Shown: positions 1 through 11,251 of the stretch, piece after piece
Layout: every line of letters begins with the position of its first letter
Numbering within the stretch: position 1 is the stretch's first letter
Assembly (NCBI GenBank): GCA_002943765.1
Contig: PQWQ01000002.1
Location: 2,170,001-2,234,000, forward strand
DNA: 64,000 nt
Direction: 5' to 3'
From: Psoroptes ovis
Taxonomy: Eukaryota; Arthropoda; Arachnida; Sarcoptiformes; Psoroptidae
Made by a program: the position numbers and the translations under genes
The notes under the pieces: model-generated
Seen by the model: only the letters and a program-made list of their open reading frames with translations
Told to the model about the DNA's origin: nothing
Database searches by the model: none

Positions 1-3000
1 AGATTCAGAGGAAAAATATCACAAATTTCATATAAATTTCATCATAATTCCATATTCTTCAACATGAAAACAAACAGACACATAAATATGAATTAGTCAT
101 TTAATAAAAATACATTCAAAGACAAATTAGACAAATGTGTCTAAATTAGTGAATGATAAAAATGAAATAATAATAATAATAAATTTGATACAATTTGTTT
201 TGAAAATGGAAATAAAACAAATAAAATTTTTGAAAAACAAAGCATCAATTTTTCGTTCATTCATTGATGTCAGAGAAATTCTTATTCTTCTGGTTTTGAA
301 AAATTTATTTACAAAACAAACGAAAAATATGTATCGATACAACGACCAATGCCGATATGAATCAAAATTTTTGGATGTGTATTTCGGTTTCAAGCGAGAA
401 AAAATGAAACAAAATAAAATATAATTTAATTCGCATTATTTTTTCTCGAAATCAAAACAATTGTAATCTAATATTGTTTCATTCATTCATCGATTCATTT
501 GTTTGTTATTTTCGTTGAAAAAAAACAAAAACAAATGATCCTTACTAATAATATATACCATATCCATTATACACATTAATAATAATGATAATGGTGATAT
601 ATTAGTCTTAGACTATTAAATATATTTGGTGTCAAATGTTTTTTTGCTTGTTCAAAAGCATATAAAAGCATAATCATAACACAACAACAAAAACAAGAAA
701 AAATCAATGAAACTGGACATTGATTCGATGATAATAAATGTTGTGTAATTTGTCCTTGTTGTTGTTGTTGCTGTATTTGGAATTTATACATGTCAAAGAA
801 TGGTAAAATATCAAGTGTATGAATGAACAAACGAATGAATCAATGAATGAATGACTAGTGATGATGAATGTCATTTTAACTATGCCTGTGATATTGATAT
901 TTCTACAATTGAACAACAACAACGATTGAAAAACAATGAAATGGAATTCTTTGTTTTTTAAAATAAGAAACATTTCGATCTTGGAATAAAAATTTTATAC
1001 AGTTATTTATCATCATCTAAATTAGAATAGACTGTAGAATGAGTGAGAGACAAGGAAAAATTTCATCATTTTTCATAAAACAAAAAAGCCATTAAAATGA
1101 AATAAGAAAATAAATAAATAAATAAATGAATTAACCACACACGATTTTTCTCGATTCTCTCTCTCCACTGAAAACCAGTATCATTGAATCAAATTCAAAC
1201 AATGTTAAATGAATGAATGTAATGAGAAACAACAAGGAATTCTCATATAAATCTCGATGAATTCAATAAGAATCGGATGTATTTATTTATTTATTCATTT
1301 ATTTGTGTGTTTGAGTGTGTGAATTATAATGAAATAATTGTTATAATGATCATCATCAACATAATCATCATCAGAATTCAAGAATTCAACAACAATGACT
1401 TTTGTTTGTTTGTTTGGTTTTCGACTGCTATTCGCAATGAACATGAAATTATTTACAACAATTTTGAAAATCAAAAATCGACAAGAATCTTGAATTTTAA
1501 ATTGTAATTTTGTAAAATTCTTAAACGCAAATCATTCATTTAAATATCAAATGAAAAATTATGTGAAATGTTTGCATTTTGCAAATTGAAATGGCATCAT
1601 TGAAATTAATGATTTTTAAACAACAAAAGCAGTAGTGCAGTGAAAATTTTTTTAGACATAAATAATTTTCACTCATTTCTTTCAAATGATGATGATAACT
1701 TAGTAGGCGAAAAAATGTGAGAAAATTAATTTCCGACATTTTATTTTAATTTTTCGGCATTTTTTTGTTGTAAAATTCATTCAAATTATATGTGTGATTA
1801 ATAATAATGATTTAATGTTTGAATTTTAAACGAAAGCGAAACCGAAAATGAAAAGATGGTAAATCATCATGTAGAAATTTTATTAAGTTGAATTCAAAGG
1901 AAAAAAGGCTGAAAACCTACCATTCTCAATCGCCAAACCAGGAAATGTAACAAAACTTTTTCGGTAGATCAAATCAACAAAATCATTCATTTTGATAAAC
2001 ATCAGAATTCATTGAAACAGTTTCAAACAATCATAATTGCTAATCCAATATGTATATTGGAATATTTAAACTACAAATACGCAAAATGGAAACCCCTGAA
2101 CACATACACTTGAAAATACTTTACACTTTCACTCCACACATATGAATGAATAAATCAATAAATACAATTTGATTCAATTTGTCCATATTATTGAATTCAT
2201 TCATTTTTCAAATTATCATTCGTTAAGAGATTAGTTTGGTATTGAAAAATTATTATTGGAAAACATTCTTGTACCACACAAATAATAATGTAACATTAAA
2301 TTTCAAAGGATCACTTCAAAAATCGAATAAAAAAATATGAATTTTGATTTGATTTGCACTTACCCTTTCATCTTCATCTTGATTATACAGTATTCCGAGA
2401 TAGTGAACGAACATATATTCATTTATTTTTTTATTTATTCTGGTGGAATCAAGGGTTTTTTTACGATTTTAACCACAATAAATGCGATTTATTTTCAGTG
2501 AAATCAATTGAATTTGGCGTTGGCGAGGTTCTTTGAAGCACATTTGTAACAATAAAATGTGCGAACAGTGGATGATGTATCGGTTGTTGTTGGCACTACT
2601 GAAGTTGTTATCAATTCAATTGATGAATTGATTGTTGCAGTATTTTAGAATTGAAAAAAACTCATGAAACACGAATTGAATGAAATATGAAATTCGAAAA
2701 AAATCCACAATGTAAATAAAATAAAATCAATTGAAAATATATGAATGAATTGGAAAATGAAATGATTGGAAAAAATTCATATTTTTCCCGTATTAAATCA
2801 AATATTTGAAATAAAATTCAACAAAAAATAATTCTCTCATACATACAATTTACACTTGAATTTTTCGATGATTTTTTTTTTATAATAATAAATAAAATAA
2901 ATAAATGTGATTTGTGGAAAAATTCTGATCAAATTCAATTTTAAAGGCGAAAAAAAACATGGAGAATCTTTGATTATAATCGTTGTTTCACGTTCAGGCG

Positions 3001-4846
3001 TTTAAAAAACACGATAAAAAAACTAAATCTTATGAATCTTTTGAATCAAATTTTTTTTTAATCATTTCGAAAAACCACAAATTAGTTTATGGCAGGGGTG
3101 AATTAAATACACAAACACAACGAAAAAAAAAACGAAAACGAAAACGAATTTGATTATAAGCAAATAATAATAATAAAAATTGAATGTTTTACTCGATTCT
3201 TATCATAATTGTCATTGTGTGTTTGAAAACGAAAACACAAAAAACAAAATAAATAAGAATAACACGCGTTTTGTGTTAGTTTTTTTTTTAATTTTTTATT
3301 TGTTTTTGAGATGTAAATAACAGTAATAATAATTATATTAATAATAATAATTTTGATATGTAAATTATTTCCATTTATATTTTTTATATTTTTTCAGTGC
3401 AACTAATTCTAAGATGAAACTTTTTTTAGTATTTTTTTGTAGTGTTCATTGATTGTTATAGTCATATACAGATTTTATCATCATCATCATCAATGTCGAT
3501 TGTCATCAACAAGGGACCAATCATAATAATCATGAATAAAAAAAAAATGACAATCAAATGAAAATAAAGTGGTTGTTATTTGTGTATATGAATATGAACA
3601 TGAATTTAATGCAGGGAACCCTAAACAAAACAAAATGGATTAATATTTGTTTGAAAAAGTAATAAAAAAAACATCAAGGAAAAGATGGATTCTCTTAGAA
3701 TTGAATCATCAAATGAAAATGAAATTATCATTTGGAAATGATAATTTAAAAATGTGAAGATAGATGAAATAGGAAAGAAACGGAAATCATCAAACATATC
3801 AAAACAAAATTAGATTATATTTATTAAGAGAAAAAAAAATTGATTGATACTAATGAAGTTTGTTTTGTTTGATTATTTGATATTATTGTTATATTGTTGA
3901 CAAATGAGAAAAAATAATAATGATAATGATAAACTTAATATTCGTCACATACACATGTATTAATAAAACATGTAATATTCAATTTGAAATTAATATAAAC
4001 TACAGCAACAGCAGCAGCAGCAAATGATCATTGATCCAAAAGATTTTCCTAAATGAATAATATGTTTTTTTTTTCGTTTTTCTGATGTGTTTCCATTAAT
4101 TGTTTTTCGATAATGATATGCTATCGCTGAATTTCTGATAACAATCGTAAAAGATCGAAATTTGAATCTAAAAATAAATGAAATGAATGAATATAACAAC
4201 AACAACGATGATTATGTATTGAACATCATTAAACTCTCTATTCATTAGACACTAATGGATCGATCTATTAATAATAGTAATGGTAATACGGACTAACTAA
4301 CATACACAAATGATTTCCAGTAAATGAATGAAACAATTTTCCGTTTCATGATAAATAGATTAATTATATACAAATTCATTTAAAACAAATGAAAAAAAGT
4401 GTGAAAATTCAATATCTTTCGATGCAAAAAATCGGAAAACCAATCGAAAAATGGACTCGATGATTCCCCGAAAAAGATCATCAACACATTTTTTCAATGA
4501 CCATTGTTTTTTTGAAGGAAAATAAAACATTTTTGAATTAATGACATTGTTTGCATCCTTTTTTCTGTTAGTATCTCATTGTCCATTGATACTAATTGAT
4601 AATCGATATTTTCATTGTAAAAATTATCTCATTTGTAGTTGTGTTTTGACCTTTTTTCTATTTGCAATTTTAGATACGAAAATAAATCATTTCGAGAATA
4701 CAATTTGCAATCTATTCTGGAAAATAGATGCTAATTATTTTGTTCATCGCGATCATCATACGAAAATATAAGATTTTGTTTTATTTAAAATAAAAAAGAA
4801 ATTGATACAATTTACAGTTTTAAATAATTGATAATAATTAGTATGT
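1..4846. other. Left gene-poor region
   Basis: No gene with recognisable homology was found. The sequence is AT-rich with many ATGAATGA-type, CAA/CAG and CATCAT short repeats. The longest open frames (137..424 + and 127..393 -) overlap on opposite strands and look like chance. Two short stretches are more protein-like: a Thr/Cys-containing frame on the minus strand near 2527..2640 and a Gln-run frame on the plus strand near 4005..4053. Both are listed as findings, not genes. The right edge must hold the RBBP5 3' untranslated region. Confidence 0.6.
4780..4785 (-). terminator. Polyadenylation signal of the RBBP5 homologue
   Basis: TTTATT on the plus strand reads as AATAAA on the minus strand, about 62 bases past the RBBP5 stop codon. 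It is the first canonical signal after the stop. AATAAA is frequent by chance in DNA this AT-rich, so it rests on position. Confidence 0.5.
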
Positions 4847-6447
4847 TTAAATTGGAATAGTACAAACATTATTACGATCATTTTCTGTGCAATTCAATGA
4901 TGACGATTTTGATGTTTCTCGTCTATGTTTGGTTGTGTTGTCAATATTCGACACATTCGTTAATACATCATCGAAAAAATTCTCTTCATTTTGATCCATT
5001 TCAACATTTTCCATATCGACCGAAATGGGAAAATATACTAATGCATCACGATCTTCTTGTTCTTCATCACTAAAATTTTGAACGAGATAAAATTTAATTA
5101 TAGGTAAAATAATCAGAATTTATCAATCACATACCTGCTAAGGAAAACATCATTACTATGTGGTGTGACCACATCAATAACTGCATCTTCTTCATCAATT
5201 GCGCCGGTATCTTTGTTTGGATCTTCTTTATCTTCATCATAATCATCAAATTCAGATTCTTTTTCTTCATATTCAATATTTTCTTCCAGCTCTTTGAAAT
5301 CAGGGGCAAATGCAGACCAATTTTCGATTTGAGCTTGCGACCAAATTGAAACGACACCACTTGCTATTGACACAATCACTGGCCGTATAGGATGCCATAT
5401 CACATCACACACAACTTCACCTTTGGTACCGTGCAAAATTTTTAACAATGTTCCAACATTACGCTCCCAAATATACAATGAATTTTGTCTTGATGAACCA
5501 GCACAAATATAATCAGATTCGGTACCACCTGAAAAACAACATTTCTTCCATGTTGTTCGATTGACTAAATCTTGCAACTTTTGAATAGGTTCAGGATCAA
5601 GTTTTGCCTCATTAACTGAGGCAGTGTTATTTCCTTTACGATTTTTGACATTCATCGAATCATTTGAAAGAATGGTGGCGGAATCATAAACTCGTATAAT
5701 ACGGTCAGCGCTATTCACTAGGAAAATATTTTTATTTTTAGGCGCAAATTCAATCTGTTTGATTGCTGTATTTGAAACTCTAAATGATGTTACGACAGTA
5801 AAATTGATACTATCTTTCTCCAATCGAATAACTTGTATTCTGCCTTTTGTGTTGCCAGAAAATACATATTCACCACGACGATCAAACGATGACACAATAT
5901 CGAATTCAGATTCTTCATCATTAGGTATTTTCGAGTGAGCAATTGATTTCGCTATTTTTTTCAATAAAATCAAAATAATTTTACAAATTTCTAGAACAAA
6001 ATATAGAAATTTACCTGTGCCATTCGGTAACATTTGATATTGAACTAAATGCGATGGCTGTTTCAATGAATGTATCAATAATATATGATGATTTCTTGGT
6101 GAAAATTGTACAGATGTAACACAAGTATTCAAATGCCAACGAATGATCGGTTGCGATTTCAACACATCCCAAACATACACATAACAATCGTTTGATGATG
6201 TTGCTAATAATTTACCGTTTCTTGACCAAGATAATGAAGTGACCGGCAAAATATGTGCTGTAATCATTTTTGCAACACCACGAGTCAAAAAATCCCATAT
6301 AAACACTAAACCATCATTGCAGCCGACCGCCAACACCGAACCACGTCTATTGAATGCAACACTGGTGGCTGTTGCAAAACATTCTAGTACACCATCGAAT
6401 TCTTCAGGATAATTTTGTCCAAATTGTTCCAACAATTCAAGATTCAT
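4847..6447 (-). CDS. RBBP5: RBBP5 homologue, WD40 core subunit of SET1/MLL H3K4 methyltransferase complexes
   Basis: Three exons (6447..6015, 5951..5135, 5069..4847) join in phase to about 490 residues; human RBBP5 has 538. The protein starts MNLELLEQFGQNYPEEFDG, nearly the human start. A WD40 propeller follows, with motifs such as AVGCNDG, IWDFLTRG and RIIRVYD. Around residues 358-380, DFKELEENIEYEEKESEFD matches the hinge that in human RBBP5 contacts the SET domain and ASH2L. The next acidic part (VIDVVTP, then SSDEEQED) matches the WDR5-binding segment and the following conserved patch. The last exon was found by splicing at 5135/5069 and restores the SSDEE block. Both introns are about 64 bp; the first (5952..6014) has no stop in frame. 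The basic Lys-rich C-terminal tail of vertebrates is absent. The nuclear role in H3K4 methylation is inferred from homology. WWOX lies 102 bp upstream on the same strand. Confidence 0.95.
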
Positions 6448-6453
6448 TTTATT
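6448..6453 (-). terminator. Possible WWOX polyadenylation signal abutting the RBBP5 start
   Basis: AATAAA on the minus strand directly precedes the RBBP5 ATG, reading AATAAAATG. It is the only canonical hexamer between the WWOX stop and the RBBP5 start. If used, WWOX transcripts would be cleaved inside the RBBP5 coding region. It may equally be a chance hexamer. Confidence 0.25.
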
Positions 6454-6549
6454 TTGATTGTTTGAAAATCAAAATATTTGGTGTAAAAAATGAAAATAAA
6501 AAATTTTATAGATATATCGATAGTTAAACAATCGATTTTTTTTCGAAAT

Positions 6550-8200
6550 TTAAAATTTTTTCGTGGCAGATTCAAGCATTTTATCACTTTTGTCGATTAA
6601 TAAATTGGCCAATTCCATATCTTGGGCTTTCAGCGATGGTTCACATTCACGACAATTGTTAAAATATGAAACACCATTTTCTTTGATATCATCGGTGATT
6701 GCACTGTAAACGACCGTTGATGCACCTTGGTTCTTTTTTTTAAATGAAAAATTAGTTGGAATTATTTGCACATTATTTAAAACTTACAGCAGATTTTGTG
6801 AATGGACTGACTAAAAAATATAATAAACGTATCAACCACCAATATCTTTGTATATTGGTGTACACCAAATTTCCAGGATGACAAGTAACGATGGTCACAT
6901 TGTGTTCACTTAATTTTCGCTGTAAATATTGCGCAGTTAAAATGTTACATAATTTGGAATCATTATACGCCATGAATGATATGAAATTTGACGGACTTAA
7001 TCAGATTCATATGAAATGAATGAATATTAATGATAGTGAATTCAAAGGATGATGCATAAAATATACCTCCAATCTTGTTCAATATTATATTTATTCAATG
7101 TACTGAATCGATGACTTTCAGATGATACAAATACAATTCTTGTCGATGATTTGCAGATTTTTTGTTCTAATAATTTTATTATGTAATAATGTGCCAGATG
7201 ATTAACTTGGAATGTTGTTTCGAAACCATCTTCAGTCAAAGAATAAGGTAATGCATTAACGGCGGCATTTAAAATAAGAATATTCAATTTTCTGTAATGA
7301 TCATCGAGATAGTTATAATTAATTTGAAGAAGATAATCATACATACAAATTCATCTTCAAAAATAAATCACAAAATTGTCTCACACTTGATAAACTTGCG
7401 AGATCACATTTAATGAATGTTAATTTTGTTTCTTCCTGAAAGTATATCAATGGTGAAATTTCTACATATACAATGAAAAAAACAACCACCTTTAAGGAAC
7501 GAATTTGATCGATAGCTTGATATGTTTTGGATGGATCTCGACATGCCATAATAACATGTGCACCATGTAAACTTAATGCTTTGGCTGTTTCAAAACCTAT
7601 ACCACAATTCGCACCAGTGATTACAACAGTTTGACCTGAAAGATCAACATTCTCTAAAACATCTTCAGTTGTGCTATTTGATCCTAATTCTTTTTTTCTT
7701 ATCATTGATCGGTCCGAAATTTCATGTGCTGTTATCAATCTTGGATCAGTATAAGTTGTTTGATCAGTATTTGCACTTTTGAATAATTTAGAGATTTCAA
7801 TCAAAATTAGAAACATTGATTCAAGGATTCAATAGCTTATGATTACTTATAATAACAGATATGATTCCCATCATCATCAAACTTTTTTTGCCAGCCATCA
7901 GGCAATTTACTATCAACACGTTTACATTTACCATTGATTGGATGAGTCCATTGCGTTTTATTGGTTTTTTTACTGTCCAGAACATAAATAAGTATTGAAC
8001 AATCAAGTGAAATTCTAAGAATCAAAATCTTACTTTAAATAATAAATACGATTCGTAAGCGAAACTTTTTGTTCCCATCTTTATCATCAAACGTAGACGA
8101 AAAATAAAAAGTTAATAGTATGGAACAGGTATGATTGAATTAAAATTTACCCCTGTGGTAATTCATCTTCGCTATCACTTTCAGGAATCAATGAATTCAT
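6550..8200 (-). CDS. WWOX: WWOX homologue, WW-domain oxidoreductase (short-chain dehydrogenase)
   Basis: Eight exons (8200..8151, 8078..8034, 7972..7847, 7775..7490, 7435..7347, 7291..7067, 6995..6788, 6732..6550) join in phase to 403 residues; human WWOX has 414. The N-terminal SDSEDELPQGWEQ matches human. WW domain 1 ends in TQWTHP. WW domain 2 ends in TTYTDP, with the Tyr that replaces the second Trp in this family. The SDR domain has the cofactor motif TGANCGIG at residues 127-134, an NAA motif (ILNAAVNALP), the block TTFQVNHLAHYY, and the catalytic pair Tyr284/Lys288 in YNDSK. The C-terminal YFNNCRECEPS block is also conserved. All catalytic residues appear intact. In animals WWOX binds PPxY proteins and acts in stress and metabolic control; its substrate is not settled. 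The first two coding exons are only 50 and 45 bases. Confidence 0.96.
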
Positions 8201-8546
8201 TGTTTTTAATTTTGGAACTAATCATTAAATTAACCCGATCAAAAAAAAGTTGTCAACAATTTTCTATTTAGACTGTTTATAGGTCAGCTATTTCAACTCT
8301 AATGTCAGAAAAAATCATTTTTGAAATTTGAATAAATAAAAATTTTAATGAATGAATTTATAATGGAAAAGATTATTTGATTTGATTGGCATTTTTCCGT
8401 CAAGTTTTGTTGATGTTATAATCAGTAATTAATACAAGAGGTAATTGATTATGCTCCAAGCGAAAATTAATCAATTTTAATCGATCAATTTTCTTTTGGG
8501 CACCATTTTTTGATTAAATCATTACGATTTTGATTGCGTTTTACGA
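8201..8546. other. Intergenic gap: WWOX upstream region and 3' side of the TM-protein gene
   Basis: This 346-base gap separates two minus-strand genes. It must hold the WWOX promoter and 5' untranslated region and the 3' untranslated region of the four-TM gene. I see no canonical AATAAA for the four-TM gene here and no open frame of note. Confidence 0.5.
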
Positions 8547-9204
8547 TCAATTATAAATTTCAATAAAATTTGGTTCTTGAAGTTTTTTTATGTAATAATA
8601 CAATGATAATATGATTATATATAAATATGTATGATAGCCAACGACTGCCCATATAATAATGAATGTAAATAATGACCATTCCTATGATTAATAATTTAAT
8701 AAATTTCATCGATTATTATTATCATTCAAATATATTCAAATAAATAATTAATCTTACATTATGATAATAGCGATAAAGTAAAAATGAACCAAATGAAGCT
8801 AAAAATATTAGTTCAAATAATGAAAAATATAGCCATGGAAGAAAAAAGAATCGTGTTTCCTTGAATTGAAAAAAAAATTGAAAATTAATTATTTTTGTTT
8901 TCATTTTCAAATACCAAATTTTTACCGAATGAATTGCATGAATTAAACCGATAGAACAAAATATTAGATAAAATATACAATATGCAATAAATAGGAATGC
9001 TAAAATATTCGTATCTTTTCGGCTAAATTCAAAAAATGGTGAAAAAAATGCATCCGATTGTCCACCGATCAATAAATAAATACCATAAAATAAAAATATA
9101 ACATGTACGATCGCCGTATAAAAGGCAATTAATTTTGATCCACTTTCAAGGCCTAAATGGCCAGAATTGAGTTTGAAACAAGGTGCCCAACATCTTTTTA
9201 ACAT
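8547..9204 (-). CDS. Small four-TM membrane protein, possibly of the arthropod DUF4728/Pasiflora type
   Basis: Three exons (9204..8926, 8859..8758, 8681..8547) join in phase 0 to 171 residues. The protein starts MLKRCWAPCF, a short cytosolic Cys-containing leader typical of small arthropod tetraspan proteins. Four hydrophobic segments follow: LIAFYTAIVHVIFLFYGIYL, ILAFLFIAYCIFYLIFCSIG, LYFSLFELIFLASFGSFLLY, and in the last exon LFTFIIIWAVVGYHTYLYII. The tail after TM4 is short (KKLQEPNFIEIYN). The last exon was found by splicing 8758 to 8681 and supplies TM4 and the stop. An in-frame ATG 54 bases upstream (9258) would add 18 residues; I chose 9204 because MLKRC fits the usual start of such proteins. 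The size and four-TM layout resemble DUF4728 proteins such as Pasiflora (septate junctions), but I cannot confirm the family from motifs alone. Confidence 0.75.
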
Positions 9205-11251
9205 TTTGTTTGTTTGATTCGATAATATTGATTTCAATTCCAAATAAATAATATACAAACGATACTAACAATCATGATTATCGAGAATATCTCATCAATC
9301 AAAAGGTAGAAGTAATTACATATGAGTAATTAACATTTAAATTGAAAAATCGAAATAATAATTTTTAATTTCAAAATATTTTTGATTCACAAAAATAACA
9401 ATTGGCTCGCTGCTATAGAAATGACAATGAATATAAAAATATACATTTGAAAAAATACAAAATAAACTAAAATGAATGAATGAAAAAATGAGTTACCACC
9501 AAAAATTATGAAAGAAAAAAAAGGTAAACTTGTTTTTTCATCATTATTTCATACATTTTATTTTATTGTATCGTATATGCATTGGAAGTATTGGAAAAAT
9601 AATGAATGAATTTTGCATTTCTCTAAAACCAAAACTAAAGAAAATAATCATCATCATCATGCAAAAATAATAAAATGAGATGATGATAGGCGAGGCAGCC
9701 ACAATGTCAAGCGATTTAATCTTCTCTTTTTTCCAATTTTCCACCAAATTTTGTTGAATCTTTTGCACTTAAATCATTTATTCATAAATACATGATTATC
9801 TAATTACTTTGGGTATTATTATTTGACCATAACAATTGAAGATATATGAAAAAATCACGAAAAATTCATATCATTTCGTGATTGCATTCAAATTATTATT
9901 ATTATTGAATTCTAAGAATGAAACAATGAAAAAGAATGAATAAGATAAATTTAAATGCTGTAATTTAATCGGATAAATTTTAAATTAAATACAATCAAAA
10001 TTGAAATGAAATTATAAATTGATTGTCATTTTATATTCTTATTTTCTTATTAATTATAATTTCATGTTTGTTTGATATTTGAATATTTTTTTAATACAAA
10101 AAAATGTCATATGAATCTTTCAAACGATGAATGAATGATGATGATGTTTATTGAATGAAAAATTTTCTCAAAAATGAAAATAAACGGTTCTCAAATAACT
10201 AGATTTTGCGATCAAGGTTTTAAAACAAATGAAATCGTAAAGAACCGTACAAAAATCACAAAGTAAAGTAATTCTGTCTGCGTGCATTGAAAGTTTATTT
10301 AAATTTTTAAACTTGATATATAAACACGCAAGAATATTCTTTGGCAAAACTGCTACCATACGAATATCTCTACGATATTCTCTACGGGAATTGAAAATGA
10401 GTACTGTTTCTTTTCTTATTATAATTTTACTTATAAAAATCAATTCACTGAATTCTGATATTGAAATCTTTTACTTGCGGTAAAACAAACAAAAATAATA
10501 ATAATGATGTGGATGATATATAAAAATAAATATCTTATTATTATCAATATCAACATCATAATGAATAAATGAATGTAAAAAAAAAATTATATACAAAATC
10601 AAAATAATTTAAAATATAATATATACGGAGAAAAAACACGTTGAATTATTATTATTGTAATTATTATTATTATTATCATCAAAATTCATTATACATTCAT
10701 GTACCGATCATCACATATTATTATTTCGTTGTTGATTTTCTTTTTTCGGTTTTTTTTGCGCACATTTTATCCATTAATTTGGTTTCTTTATTGTTATTAT
10801 CAATGTTGTAATTTTTGATTGCAATTTTTTTCAAATAAAATTACATGATTGATTCTATTATTATTCTGATTATTGAATAGAAAAAAATTTGAATTGAATT
10901 TTTCCAAAAAACACATAAATATCATAATAAAATAAGTGATTTTCAATTTTTATTTGGAAATTTTTGAATTTCGATTCTGTTTCTTTCTTATATTTTAAAA
11001 AATATTCAAGAAAAAAAAATAACCGTAAGTTTTTTTTTTTGGGCAAACATATTGTAAATTTTAATATTTAGTTGTTGAATATTTGATTACTGTTCATTCA
11101 TTTTTGTCCGCATGTGATTTCAGTGGCTTCAAATGGAGATATCGGTCATGCTCATCCTACGACATCGAACAAAGAAAAAGTTAAAATTTCCGATGATAAG
11201 CGATCATTGAAGCGACATAATAATGATAATAATAATAATTTCGGATCATTT
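9205..11251. other. Divergent intergenic region between the TM-protein and transporter genes
   Basis: It holds the 5' regions of two genes reading outward. For the transporter, a good donor (AACC|GTAAGT, 11025) and an acceptor (GATTTCAG, ending 11123) suggest a spliced 5' leader. The minus-strand open frames at 9544..9768 and 10168..10443 are less repetitive than the surroundings but show no recognisable homology. Simple AAT, CAT and ATGA repeats fill the rest. Confidence 0.55.

Noticed and set aside
4541..4771. 76-codon plus-strand frame with hydrophobic start and several Cys
   Set aside because: It overlaps the likely 3' untranslated region of RBBP5 on the other strand, has no recognisable homology, and Phe/Ile/Asn-rich frames are frequent in this DNA.
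6515..6522. TATCGATA, the fly DRE promoter motif, upstream of RBBP5
   Set aside because: The same octamer occurs at 36712..36719 and 59587..59594. A rough base-composition estimate predicts about this many by chance, so it is not listed as a regulatory site.
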